Positions 37,504 to 46,570 are shown, numbered from the stretch's first letter. The stretch is DNA of 64,000 bases from CAVQOB01 sp963714325 (GCA_963714325.1 CAVQOB010000020.1:35622-99621), one strand, 5' to 3'. Made by a program: numbers and translations. The notes: generated by a model not told the origin, from the sequence alone.

Positions 37504-38565
37504 ATGAGCGACGCCAACCCACTAAAACCTCCGCCGCCGCGGCCCGTCGCAGCGTCGTTAGCGCATGGGCGAACGAAGCGCGTCGAAGTGGTGAAGAAGA
37601 CGTTGCGGACGTTGACGCCTGATAACGAGTTGAAGTGGCCGGTGACAGCCGCGGAGATCACTGCTGCCTACGCCCGCATCAAACCGCATGTTCGCTGCAC
37701 GCCGACCCTCGCATTAGCGGGCGGGGCGCTGGGATATGCCGGCCCGGTGTCGATGAAACTCGAATTGTTGCAGCACGCCGGCTCGTTCAAGCCGCGCGGC
37801 GCATTCAACAGTTTGCTGGCCGATGCGGTTCCGACAGCCGGTGTCGCGGCGGCGTCCGGCGGCAATCATGGGGCAGCAGTCGCCTATGCGGCGCAGCGGC
37901 TCGGTCACAAGGCACGCATTTTCGTGCCGGAGATTGCTTCGCCAGCCAAAATCGCGCGGATCAAGGACTTCGGCGCCGATGTGGTGATCAAGGGCGCGCG
38001 CTACAACGATGCACTCACCCATTGCCTCGCCTACGTCGCCGAGAGTGGAGCGCGCAGCATTCACGCCTATGACGCGCGCCACACGATCGAGGGTCAAGGC
38101 ACGACGGCGCTGGAATGGGAAGAGCAGGTAGCCGGGCTGGACACGGTCCTGGTCGCTGTCGGCGGCGGTGGATTGATCGCCGGCATGGCGTCCTGGTGGA
38201 ACAAGCGCGTGCGGGTGGTCGGCGTCGAGCCTGAGGGAAGCCGTGCCTTGCAGGCAGCACTCGGCAACGGTGGTGCGGTTGACGTGCCGGTCGAGAGCAT
38301 TGCAGCCGACTCACTCGGCGCGGCCAATGTCGGGATGCGCGTCTACCACATTGCGCAACGCCTAGTTGACCGTGTCGTGCTGGTCAGCGATGACAGCATC
38401 CGCGCGGCGCAGAAGCGGCTGTGGTCAGATTTCCGATTGGCGACCGAGCCCGGTGGCGCGGCAGCCGCGGCAGCACTGTTGGCCGGCGCCTACAAGCCCA
38501 AATCCGGCGAACGCGTCGGCGTCCTCCTATGCGGTGCCAACGTCGACTTGAAGTCTCTCATCTAG
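37504..38565 (+). CDS. PLP-dependent serine/threonine dehydratase-like protein with an unusual N-terminal extension
   Basis: A 353-residue fold-type II PLP enzyme. Lys in GSFKPRGAFNS binds PLP, SGGNHGAAVAYAA holds the phosphate-side chain contacts, and VGGGGLIAG is the glycine loop. It lacks the ACT domains of biosynthetic IlvA. The catalytic part starts near residue 48 (AAEITAAYARIKPHVRCTPT). Before it is a 47-residue basic/proline segment, PPPPRPVAASLAHGRTKRVE, resembling the HGR(S/T)K motif in the N-terminus of alphaproteobacterial IF2. Its place between a thiolase and acyl-CoA dehydrogenases is unexplained; it could deaminate a hydroxy-amino acid or act as a racemase. Confidence 0.85.
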   Translation: MSDANPLKPPPPRPVAASLAHGRTKRVEVVKKTLRTLTPDNELKWPVTAAEITAAYARIKPHVRCTPTLALAGGALGYAGPVSMKLELLQHAGSFKPRGAFNSLLADAVPTAGVAAASGGNHGAAVAYAAQRLGHKARIFVPEIASPAKIARIKDFGADVVIKGARYNDALTHCLAYVAESGARSIHAYDARHTIEGQGTTALEWEEQVAGLDTVLVAVGGGGLIAGMASWWNKRVRVVGVEPEGSRALQAALGNGGAVDVPVESIAADSLGAANVGMRVYHIAQRLVDRVVLVSDDSIRAAQKRLWSDFRLATEPGGAAAAAALLAGAYKPKSGERVGVLLCGANVDLKSLI

Positions 38566-38575
38566 GAATGCACTC

Positions 38576-39763
38576 ATGGACCTTCGTTTCACGCCCGAGG
38601 AAAATGCCTTCCGTGCCGACGTGCGCAAGGTCTTCCAGACGGAGGTTCCGGCAAGTGTGCGCCGCAAGATCGAGATGGGACATCATCTCGACAAAGCCGA
38701 TTGGGTCGCCTCGCACAAGGCGCTGCATAAGCGCGGGTGGGCGGCACCGCACTGGCCACACGAATGGGGCGGGCAGAACTGGACACCGGTGCAGCATCAT
38801 ATCTTCATCGAGGAGAGCCAGGCCAATTCGGTGCCGCAGCCGCTGCCGTTCAATGTGTCGATGTGCGGACCGGTGTTGATCAATTTCGGCACCGAGGCGC
38901 AGAAGCAGCGCTTCTTGCCAAAGATGGCCGCACTTGACGAGTGGTGGTGCCAAGGCTTTTCAGAACCAGGCGCCGGTTCCGATCTCGCTGGTCTCACGAC
39001 GACAGCCGTGAAAATGGGAGATCACTACATCGTCAACGGCCAGAAGACCTGGACGACGTTGGCGCAGTATGCCGATTGGATTTTCTGCCTCTGTCGAACC
39101 GATCCAACGGCCAAGAAGCAACTCGGCATCTCCTTCATTCTGATCGACATGAAGACGCCGGGGATCACGGTCAGGCCGATCCAGACCATCGACGGCGGGC
39201 GGGAGGTCAATGAGGTCTTCTTCGACGACGTCAAAGTGCCGGTCGAAAACCTCGTCGGCCAGGAGAACCGCGGTTGGGATTGCGCCAAGTTCCTGCTCGG
39301 CAATGAGCGCACCGGCATCGCGCGGATCGGTTTGACCAAGCAGCGCGTGGCGCGCATCAAGCAGTTGGCAGCGAAGGTGCCGGCCGGCGAGCAGATGCTG
39401 ATCGACGACGCGCGGTTCCGTGAAAAAGTCGCCGCCGTTGAAGTCGAGCTGAAGGCGCTGGAGATGACCCAGTTGCGCGTCCTCGCCGAAGATCGCAATC
39501 GCAAGAGCAATCAGCCGAACCCCGCCTCATCGATCCTCAAAATCAAGGGCAGTGAATTGCAGCAGGCGACAACAGAACTGCTGATGGAGATCGCGGGTCC
39601 ATTGGCGGTTCCCTATGTTGACGAGCACGATGCCGCTGGCACCGATCTCGACTGGGCACGCCCCCTTGCGCCCCAATACTTCAATTACCGCAAAGTCTCC
39701 ATCTACGGCGGCTCCAATGAAATCCAGCGCAACATCATCGCCAAGGCCGTGCTGGGGTTCTAA
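38576..39763 (+). CDS. Acyl-CoA dehydrogenase, PimC-like large subunit
   Basis: A 395-residue FAD enzyme of the first step of beta-oxidation. FAD/substrate segments are WWCQGFSEPGAGSDLAGL and IVNGQKTWTT. The usual catalytic YEG motif near the C-terminus reads SIYGGSNEIQRNI, so the base is probably the Glu in LLGNERTGIARIG, as in isovaleryl-type enzymes (inference). The sequence most resembles PimC, the large subunit of pimeloyl-CoA dehydrogenase in Rhodopseudomonas, and it is followed by a PimD-like partner. Start ATG 38576 follows AGGAATG. Confidence 0.9.
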   Translation: MDLRFTPEENAFRADVRKVFQTEVPASVRRKIEMGHHLDKADWVASHKALHKRGWAAPHWPHEWGGQNWTPVQHHIFIEESQANSVPQPLPFNVSMCGPVLINFGTEAQKQRFLPKMAALDEWWCQGFSEPGAGSDLAGLTTTAVKMGDHYIVNGQKTWTTLAQYADWIFCLCRTDPTAKKQLGISFILIDMKTPGITVRPIQTIDGGREVNEVFFDDVKVPVENLVGQENRGWDCAKFLLGNERTGIARIGLTKQRVARIKQLAAKVPAGEQMLIDDARFREKVAAVEVELKALEMTQLRVLAEDRNRKSNQPNPASSILKIKGSELQQATTELLMEIAGPLAVPYVDEHDAAGTDLDWARPLAPQYFNYRKVSIYGGSNEIQRNIIAKAVLGF

Positions 39764-39821
39764 CGTCTCGGATTTCCGGGTGAACCGACTTCAAAATGTA
39801 CTCCTGATACAGGTTGAGTGA

Positions 39822-40985
39822 ATGGACTTCGATCTTTCCGACGAACAGCGGCAACTGAAAGACAGCGTCGAGCGACTGCTGGCGGACCGCTATGCTGACC
39901 TGCAGCAACGGGCGGCGGCGCAAGCCGGGCCTGCCGGCTACAACACTGCCACTTGGACGCAATTCGCCGAACTCGGGCTGACGGCGATACCGTTCGCCGA
40001 AGAGCTTGGCGGCCTCGGCGCAGGACTGGTCGAGACGATGCTGGTGATGGAGGCACTCGGCAAGTCGCTGGCGGTGGAGCCGTATTTGGCGACCATCGTG
40101 CTCGGCGGTGGTGTGCTGCGGCACGGCGGGAATGCTACGCAACAGGCGTCACTCATTCCCAAAATCATCGACGGCAGTGTGACGCTGGCGCTGGCCCATC
40201 AAGAGCGGCAATCGCGCTTCGACCTGCACGATGTTGCAATGACCGCCAAACCCGACGGCAAGGGCAACTTCACGCTTGATGGCGAGAAGATGGTCGTCTT
40301 GAATGGTGACAGCGCCGGCCAACTCATCGTCGTCGCACGGACTGCCGGCGCTCGCCGCGACAAGCGCGGCATTGGTCTGTTCCTCGTCGATGCACACGCT
40401 CCCGGGTTGACGCGGCGCGGCGGGCCGACACAGGATGGCGGGCGAAGTGCGGATGTCACCTTCAAAAGCGTCCATGTCGGTGCCGATGCGGTCATAGGCG
40501 ATCCGGCAGCTGGCCTCGCGATCCTCGAGCGCGTCGTCGACGAGGCCATCGCGGCGCTCGCCGCCGAGGCGGTCGGCGCCATGGGTGCGTTGCATGAAAT
40601 GACTGTCGACTATCTCAAAACGCGCAAGCAGTTCGGCGTTCCGATCGGCTCGTTCCAAGTTCTCCAGCATCGGGCCGTCGACATGTTTACCCACCTTGAG
40701 CAGGCCCGTAGCATGGCCTACTTCGCGACCATGATGGCGGGCGAAAGTGATGCGCACGAGCGCCGCAAAGCAATGGCCGCGTGCAAGGTTCAGATCGGCA
40801 AGGCGGCGCGCTTTATCGGCCAGGAGGCGACGCAGCTGCACGGTGGTATCGGCATGACCATGGAGTACAAGGGCGGACACTATTTCAAGCGTTTGGCCAT
40901 GATCGATCTCGCATTCGGCGACCACGAGTATCACTTGCGCCAGCTGGCGGCAGTGGGCGGTCTGATCGCGCCGGCCGTGGGATGA
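39822..40985 (+). CDS. Acyl-CoA dehydrogenase, PimD-like small subunit
   Basis: A 387-residue partner of the preceding protein. The N-terminal MDFDLSDEQRQLKDSVERLL is characteristic of the PimD group. The C-terminal helical domain has KTRKQFGVPIGSFQVLQHRAVDM and QLHGGIGMTMEYKGGHYFKR. The motif that carries the base in short-chain enzymes is absent, so it is likely to act in a heteromer with the PimC-like subunit. It is 58 bases downstream of that gene; after its stop, 113 bases separate it from the transporter genes. Confidence 0.9.
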   Translation: MDFDLSDEQRQLKDSVERLLADRYADLQQRAAAQAGPAGYNTATWTQFAELGLTAIPFAEELGGLGAGLVETMLVMEALGKSLAVEPYLATIVLGGGVLRHGGNATQQASLIPKIIDGSVTLALAHQERQSRFDLHDVAMTAKPDGKGNFTLDGEKMVVLNGDSAGQLIVVARTAGARRDKRGIGLFLVDAHAPGLTRRGGPTQDGGRSADVTFKSVHVGADAVIGDPAAGLAILERVVDEAIAALAAEAVGAMGALHEMTVDYLKTRKQFGVPIGSFQVLQHRAVDMFTHLEQARSMAYFATMMAGESDAHERRKAMAACKVQIGKAARFIGQEATQLHGGIGMTMEYKGGHYFKRLAMIDLAFGDHEYHLRQLAAVGGLIAPAVG

Positions 40986-41098
40986 CGGAGTGAGCCGATC
41001 GTTATTCAGCGCAAGCATCTGGACAAGTCGTAGCGTAGCAGTCACTCTTCCGCGCAAAGCAAGCGAGCGATCAAGCCCGCATTGACCGGGAGGAAACT

Positions 41099-42064
41099 AT
41101 GCTGCGACGTGCCGTTCTCATGGCGATTGCCGCCATGTCTCTTGTTATTCCACATGCCGCGTCCGCTCAAACCTACCCGTCAAAGCCGATCACCATGATC
41201 GTGCCGTGGCCGGCCGGCGGCTCAAGCGATATCGCCATGCGCGCAATTGCCGATGCGATGTCTAAAATTCTCGGCCAGCCGATGGTTGTCGACAACAAGC
41301 CCGGCGCTTCGGGGACGCTCGGCCCCGCGACGATGGCGGCGACCGGCAAGCCAGACGGTTATACACTCTCTCAAATGCCGATCAGTGTCGTCCGCATTCC
41401 AATCATGCAAAAGACGAGTTTCGATACGCTCAAGGACTTTACCTACATTTCGCAATTGACCGGATATACCTTCGGCATCACCACGAAAGCGGATAGCGCC
41501 TTCAAGAGCTGGACTGATGTCGTCAAGTTCGCGAAGGAAAATCCGGGCAAAGTCACCTACGGTACGCCAGGCACGGGAACATCGCTGCATATCGGCATGG
41601 AAATGATCGCAGCGAAAGAAGGAATCAAGTTGACGCAAGTGCCGTTCAAAGGTGCGGCGGAAACGAATGCCGCGGTGCTCGGTGGACACACAATGTTGCA
41701 AGCTGATTCGTCCGGATGGAAGCCGTTGGTCGATGGCGGGCAATTGAAATTGCTGGCGATCTGGACTGCCGAACGCAGCGCGGTCTGGAAAGACGCGCCG
41801 ACGCTGAAGGAGCTCGGCTATCCCTTCGTTTTCGACAGTCCATTCGGCGTCGCAGGCCCAAAAGGCATGGACCCAGCCATCGTCAAAACGCTGGATAGCG
41901 CTTTTAAAAAAGCGATGGCTGAGCCGACCGTGATCGAAGCTCTCAAGAAGTACGACATGTTCCCCCGTTATCTCGATGCCGCCGCCTATCAGCAGGCTAT
42001 GGACGCTTTGGTGCGTGATGAAGGCAAAGCCCTTGCTGATCTCGGATTGGCAAAAAAAGAGTGA
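41099..42064 (+). CDS. Tripartite tricarboxylate transporter binding protein (TctC/Bug family), first copy
   Basis: A 321-residue periplasmic binding protein with a Sec signal peptide (cleavage after ASAQ near residue 24). Bug-family signatures: YPSKPITMIVPWPAGGSSDIAMR near the mature N-terminus, the VVDNKPGASGTLG ligand loop and ITQVPFKGAAETNAAVLGGH-like sequence. TctC proteins bind carboxylates through two water-bridged loops without charged side chains, so the ligand cannot be read out. GGGAGGAAACT precedes the ATG. It overlaps the frame of the second copy. Confidence 0.93.
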   Translation: MLRRAVLMAIAAMSLVIPHAASAQTYPSKPITMIVPWPAGGSSDIAMRAIADAMSKILGQPMVVDNKPGASGTLGPATMAATGKPDGYTLSQMPISVVRIPIMQKTSFDTLKDFTYISQLTGYTFGITTKADSAFKSWTDVVKFAKENPGKVTYGTPGTGTSLHIGMEMIAAKEGIKLTQVPFKGAAETNAAVLGGHTMLQADSSGWKPLVDGGQLKLLAIWTAERSAVWKDAPTLKELGYPFVFDSPFGVAGPKGMDPAIVKTLDSAFKKAMAEPTVIEALKKYDMFPRYLDAAAYQQAMDALVRDEGKALADLGLAKKE

Positions 42065-42075
42065 GGAGGCACACC

Positions 42076-43077
42076 ATGGCACATCGCGTCCTTTTCAGCC
42101 GTCGCGAGGCCCTTGCTGGGGCCAGTTGTCTGGCAGCGGTATCAGCCTTCGCTGGGACCGCCGAAGCGCAATCGGCGACTGAATTTCCAACGAAACCGAT
42201 CACCTTCATCATGCCATGGCCGGCGGGTTCTGGTATCGACGTCTGGCATCGAGCCATGTGCGAGGTGGCCGGCAAAGTTCTTGGCCAACCCGTCGTCGTC
42301 GACAATAAGGTCGGCGGCAGCGGTACCGCTGGACCAGCGACCATGGCGGCGACAGCCAAGCCCGACGGCTACACCATCGCGCATATCCCCTTGACGATCT
42401 TTCGCTTGCCCGCACTGCAGAAGACTCCGTGGGATCCCCTCAAGGACTTCAGCTATATCATTGGGACTTCAGGCTTCACGTTCGGTATCGCGGTGCGCGC
42501 CGACAGTCCGTTCCAGACACTGCAAGACCTGCTCGATTGGGCAAAGGCCAATCCGGGAAAACTGACCTACGCGACTTCGGGCGCGTCGACATCGCCGCAT
42601 ATCGGCATGGAGCAGATCGCACTCAACGCCGGGGCGCAATTGACGCATGTGCCGTTCAAAGGTGGGCCAGAAAACATCGCGGCGCTGATCGGCGGGCACG
42701 TCATGGCGATGGTCGATGCGCCGAGCTGGGCGCCGCTCGCCGAAGCTGGGCAGGCGCGTGTGCTGACGATCTGGACCGAGCAGCGAAACCCACGCTTCAA
42801 GGATGTGCCAACCCTGAAAGAGCTCGGTTACGATCTCGAACTTGACAGCCCGTTCGGTATCGCTGGGCCGCGCGGCATGGACGCCGCGATCATGAAAAAA
42901 CTGCATGACGCCTTCCTGGTCGGTCTCGACGACGACAAGACCCGGGGCATCATGGCCAAATTCGACTATCCACGTCGCCACATGCCAACCCGCGACTATC
43001 AGCGGTTCGTCGAACAAACGATCCAAGATCAAAAGGTCATTGTCGAGAAACTCGGACTGAACAAGAGCAAGGGTTGA
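42076..43077 (+). CDS. Tripartite tricarboxylate transporter binding protein (TctC/Bug family), second copy
   Basis: A 333-residue paralogue of the preceding gene. ATG 42076 is chosen for the AGGAGG six bases upstream; the frame is open from 42061. The signal peptide has a twin-arginine look (SRREALAGASCLAAVSAF), unlike the Sec type of the first copy. Mature signatures are FPTKPITFIMPWPAGSGIDVWH and VVVDNKVGGSGTAGPA. Two adjacent binding proteins with one TctAB pair imply two ligands or a duplicated receptor. It runs directly into TctB. Confidence 0.92.
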   Translation: MAHRVLFSRREALAGASCLAAVSAFAGTAEAQSATEFPTKPITFIMPWPAGSGIDVWHRAMCEVAGKVLGQPVVVDNKVGGSGTAGPATMAATAKPDGYTIAHIPLTIFRLPALQKTPWDPLKDFSYIIGTSGFTFGIAVRADSPFQTLQDLLDWAKANPGKLTYATSGASTSPHIGMEQIALNAGAQLTHVPFKGGPENIAALIGGHVMAMVDAPSWAPLAEAGQARVLTIWTEQRNPRFKDVPTLKELGYDLELDSPFGIAGPRGMDAAIMKKLHDAFLVGLDDDKTRGIMAKFDYPRRHMPTRDYQRFVEQTIQDQKVIVEKLGLNKSKG

Positions 43078-43082
43078 CCGAC

Positions 43083-43547
43083 GTGATCTGGCGCGCAGAG
43101 TTCTGGGGTGGCGCATTCTGGCTGGCCGTCGGCGCGTTCGTGACATGGCAGGGCCACAAACTCGGCCTCGGGCGGCTGAATAATCCTGGCTCTGGGTTTG
43201 CGCTATTCTGGATCGGCATCCTGATGCTCGGTTTTGCCGCCACGATCCTGGCAGGCGCCATCGTCGGCAAAGGGTCAGCTCTTTCAGAACTTTGGGCTGG
43301 AACGCGTTGGCGTCGTGTTCTGGCGGTCGTCACAATGTTGATTGTCTACGGCCTGGCATTCGAGCAGGTAGGGTTCATTCCAGCGACTTTACTGCTGTTA
43401 CTCGCGCTGATGCTGTTTGTCGATCCGGTGCGCTGGCCTTTGGCGATCCTCATTGCAGTTGCGGCACCCGTCGGCATCTGGGCACTGGTGACCAAGTGGT
43501 TGAAGATTCAAATGCCGGCTGGCCTGCTAGCCGCGTGGATCGGATGA
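43083..43547 (+). CDS. Tripartite tricarboxylate transporter small membrane subunit (TctB)
   Basis: A 154-residue protein with four membrane helices (FWGGAFWLAVGAFVTW, ALFWIGILMLGFAATI, VLAVVTMLIVYGLAF, and a split last pair around ATLLLLLALMLF). The NPGSGFALFWIG motif between helices 1 and 2 is typical of TctB. The start is ambiguous: GTG 43083 has AAGGG nine bases upstream; TTG 43074 overlaps the previous stop. The next gene starts four bases after the stop, consistent with coupled translation. Confidence 0.9.
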   Translation: MIWRAEFWGGAFWLAVGAFVTWQGHKLGLGRLNNPGSGFALFWIGILMLGFAATILAGAIVGKGSALSELWAGTRWRRVLAVVTMLIVYGLAFEQVGFIPATLLLLLALMLFVDPVRWPLAILIAVAAPVGIWALVTKWLKIQMPAGLLAAWIG

Positions 43548-43551
43548 GGCA

Positions 43552-45063
43552 GTGCTGATGGACATCGTCGCGAGCCTCGGGCTTGGCTTTTCCGTGGCGC
43601 TGCAGCCGATGAATCTGCTCGCCTGTTTCTTCGGCGTATTCGTCGGCACGCTGGTGGGCGTTCTGCCGGGCATTGGCCCCATCTCGGCGATGGCGCTGCT
43701 GTTGCCCGTGACGCTGTCGGGATCGCCGGAAGCCGGCATCATCATGATGTCCGGGATCTACTATGGCTCGATGTACGGCGGGTCGACGACGTCAATTCTG
43801 GTGAACATTCCCGGCGAGGCGGCGAGTGTCGTTACCTGCCTGGACGGCCATGAGATGGCGAAACGTGGTCGAGCCGGGCCAGCGCTTGGGATGGCGGCGC
43901 TGGCCTCCTTTATTGCGGGCACGATCTCGATCGTCCTGCTGATGCTGGTTGCGCCGCATCTGGCGCGCGTGGCCGTCGCGTTCGGTCCGCCCGAATATTT
44001 CAGCCTGATGGTTCTGGGCCTCACGATCCTCAGTTTCCTGACGCAGGGATCGATTGCGAAAGCGCTGCTCATGGCGTGCGCGGGGATCGTGCTCGGCTTG
44101 ATCGGCATCGACGGCATCACGGCGACGCCACGCCTGACGTTTGACCGACTCGAGCTGCTTGACGGCATCGGACTGGTGCCTGTCGTGATGGGCCTGTTCG
44201 GCGTTGCGGAGATTCTGGCCAACCTTGAAAAAGAGGCCGAGCGTGAGGTGATCGCGGCGCGGATCGGCAGCCTGTGGCCCTCGGCCGATGATTGGCGGCG
44301 GAGCAACGGTCCCATCGTTCGCGGAACGATTTTCGGATTCTTCCTGGGAATACTACCGGGCGGCGGCGCGGTTATTTCATCGTTTGCGTCCTATGCCGTC
44401 GAGCGCAAACTGTCGGCCGAACCTCAGCGTTTTGGCAAAGGCGCGATTGAAGGTGTCGCGGGACCTGAAGCAGCGAACAATGCGGCGGCCGGTGGCGCTT
44501 TCATTCCACTGATGACGCTTGGCATACCGCCCAACGTTGTCATGGCGCTGCTCCTCGGCGCATTCGTCGTGCATGGCTTACAGCCCGGTCCGATGATGAT
44601 GGTGCAGAGCCCGCACGTTTTCTGGGGCATTGTCGCCAGCATGTATATCGGCAATATCATGTTGTTGATCCTGAACATGCCGCTGATTGGTTTGTGGGTG
44701 CAGGTTCTGCGTGTGCCCTACAACATCTTGTTTCCACTGATTCTGATGTTTTGTGTTGTCGGAGTGTTTTGTTCTGGCAACGCCGTGTTCGATATCTTGG
44801 TGATGATCGCGTTCGGAGTTCTTGGCTATCTTTTCCGCAAATTCGGCTATGAACCCGCGCCGCTGGTGTTGGCGTTCGTCCTTGGGCCGATGCTTGAGAA
44901 CAACCTGCGAAAATCGCTGATCCTCAGTCAAGGCGACTTCAGCATTTTTGTCGCGAGGCCCATCTCGGCGACGTGCCTTGCTCTAGCCGCCCTGGCGCTG
45001 GTTGCAGTCGCACTGCCGTCGCTATCTCGCAAGCGCGCTGTAATCGCGCAGGACCAGAGTTGA
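43552..45063 (+). CDS. Tripartite tricarboxylate transporter large permease (TctA)
   Basis: A 503-residue polytopic carrier with about 12 helices that couples uptake to the ion gradient. The N-terminal motif GVFVGTLVGVLPGIGPISAMALLLP and YYGSMYGGSTTSILVNIPGE are the TctA signatures, repeated in the second half as FGFFLGILPGGGAVISSF and AANNAAAGGAFIPLMTLGIP. Start GTG 43552, or ATG 43558. It completes the rightward arm; an AT-rich gap follows. Confidence 0.95.
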   Translation: MLMDIVASLGLGFSVALQPMNLLACFFGVFVGTLVGVLPGIGPISAMALLLPVTLSGSPEAGIIMMSGIYYGSMYGGSTTSILVNIPGEAASVVTCLDGHEMAKRGRAGPALGMAALASFIAGTISIVLLMLVAPHLARVAVAFGPPEYFSLMVLGLTILSFLTQGSIAKALLMACAGIVLGLIGIDGITATPRLTFDRLELLDGIGLVPVVMGLFGVAEILANLEKEAEREVIAARIGSLWPSADDWRRSNGPIVRGTIFGFFLGILPGGGAVISSFASYAVERKLSAEPQRFGKGAIEGVAGPEAANNAAAGGAFIPLMTLGIPPNVVMALLLGAFVVHGLQPGPMMMVQSPHVFWGIVASMYIGNIMLLILNMPLIGLWVQVLRVPYNILFPLILMFCVVGVFCSGNAVFDILVMIAFGVLGYLFRKFGYEPAPLVLAFVLGPMLENNLRKSLILSQGDFSIFVARPISATCLALAALALVAVALPSLSRKRAVIAQDQS

Positions 45064-45277
45064 AACTGCATGTTCCAATTATTTTCTTGTTGCTTGCTTT
45101 GAATTGGGACACTGAAGTCAAAAACCAATTATCGCGACATTTGAAGTTGCGAATTTTATGTATTTTTTAATTGTGTCCAGCGATGCAGACAGTTTGCGAG
45201 ATTGAATTAGTACTTTGTAAGCGTCGTTTCCCTATCGTTCGATCAGCACAGAAGTGCAATTGCTTGTCGGAGGTTCC
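45064..45277. promoter_or_regulatory. AT-rich upstream region of the TadG-like gene
   Basis: About 210 bases clearly richer in A+T than the surroundings (for example TTTTATGTATTTTTTAATTG near 45150), which stands out in this GC-rich window. It should hold the promoter of the TadG-like gene; I cannot fix -35 and -10 boxes with good spacing. Confidence 0.4.
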
Positions 45278-46570
45278 ATGCGATTCGTGGACGCAACCTA
45301 TTACTCACAACGTAATCGGCAAATCATGACGCGGGCTCGCATCTTTGGGCGTGCCGATAACGGCAATGTCGCCTCTATATTTGCGCTTTGCTTTGTCGCG
45401 TTGTTTGGGTTCCTAGGTGGCGCTATCGACCTTGTACAGGCGCATCGGACCCGAACAGCGCTCAATAGCGGCATCGATGCCGGCGTATTGGCAGCCGCGC
45501 GCGCAAAGCAGACGGGTGCAACCGACGCTGAAGCTCTGGCCGTTGCTGACAACTATCTGACGCCGGTCAAGGCAAGGTTGAAAATGACCGAACCGGTAAC
45601 GTTCTCCATTGGTGATGCTGGGACTTCCGTCACCGGTTCGGCCGATTATTCCATGCCGACATCGTTTTTGCGGGTTATTGGCATCAGCGGAGTGCCCATT
45701 CGCGCGAGCAGCGCCGCAACCTTCGGCAATCGATCGAATGTAGAACTTTCCATGATGCTTGATATAACCGGCTCGATGGGTGGCACCAAAATCGCCGACC
45801 TCAAGGCAGCCGTTGAGGACCTGATTGAAGTCGTAGTCGCAGACAATCAAATCGGCTATACTTCGCGCGTCGCACTCGCTCCATTCTCAAACGCCGTAAA
45901 GCTCGACACAAAGGCATTCCGCGAAGCAACCGGCAAGGACAACAGCGGTACGGGTAGCTACAAGGGCTGTGTCGTGGAACGGACCGGCAAGGAGGCCTAT
46001 ACCGATGCCGCCCCGGGTTTGGGCGCGTTCGTTATGCCGCTTGAAGAAGTTGCCCCTTTCGCCAACTGCAAGGATGGCAGCGACATCGTTCCTCTGACCA
46101 GCAAGAAGAGCGACCTCAAAAATATGGTCAAGTCGCTCGTAGCCGGCGGTGCAACGGCTGGGCATCTCGGTACGGCTTGGGCATGGTACCTCCTCTCTCC
46201 CAATTGGTCGGCGGCGTTCGATGGGAGCAGCACCCCAGCCTCCTATGCCGACTTGAAGACCGAGGCTTCAACTGGTTTGCCGAAGTTGCGAAAGATCGCC
46301 GTTTTGATGACGGATGGCGAGTACAACACACAATACACAGGTGTGAGTTCAAATACGCAGGCTCGCAATATTTGCGATGAAATGCGCAAGACTGGGATCG
46401 AAGTCTTCACTGTTGGTTTTGAAATCGGCGAAACGGGCGCGGCAGTTGACACGCTGCGGCAGTGTGCTTCGGCTGTAGATAACTTCTACAATGCTAAGAA
46501 TGGCGCAGAATTGAAGCAGGCCTTCCGCGACATCGCACTGAAGTCTTCGCCGCTCCGGATCGTCAAGTAA
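45278..46570 (+). CDS. TadG-like protein with a von Willebrand factor A domain
   Basis: A 430-residue membrane-anchored protein starting at ATG 45278, after GGAGG. The N-terminal TadE/TadG-type helix (NGNVASIFALCFVALFGFLGGAIDLVQ) anchors it and is followed by the typical AHRTRTALNSGIDAGVLAAAR. The vWA domain begins near residue 155 with the metal-site motif LDITGSMGG and ends near VFTVGFEIGE. Four Cys are spread in the mature part. TadG proteins serve tight-adherence pili, but no other tad gene is here, so it is an orphan copy of unknown partner. Confidence 0.85.
   Translation: MRFVDATYYSQRNRQIMTRARIFGRADNGNVASIFALCFVALFGFLGGAIDLVQAHRTRTALNSGIDAGVLAAARAKQTGATDAEALAVADNYLTPVKARLKMTEPVTFSIGDAGTSVTGSADYSMPTSFLRVIGISGVPIRASSAATFGNRSNVELSMMLDITGSMGGTKIADLKAAVEDLIEVVVADNQIGYTSRVALAPFSNAVKLDTKAFREATGKDNSGTGSYKGCVVERTGKEAYTDAAPGLGAFVMPLEEVAPFANCKDGSDIVPLTSKKSDLKNMVKSLVAGGATAGHLGTAWAWYLLSPNWSAAFDGSSTPASYADLKTEASTGLPKLRKIAVLMTDGEYNTQYTGVSSNTQARNICDEMRKTGIEVFTVGFEIGETGAAVDTLRQCASAVDNFYNAKNGAELKQAFRDIALKSSPLRIVK

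Noticed and set aside
36354..37661. 435-codon open frame antisense to the thiolase
   Set aside because: It has no family resemblance and no ribosome site. Long antisense frames are expected opposite GC-rich genes, and the thiolase on the other strand is beyond doubt.
40149..41057. 302-codon frame antisense to the PimD-like dehydrogenase
   Set aside because: A shadow of the sense gene; no signal, domain or ribosome site.
41222..42082. 286-codon frame antisense to the first TctC gene
   Set aside because: Same reason: the sense strand encodes a clear Bug-family protein.
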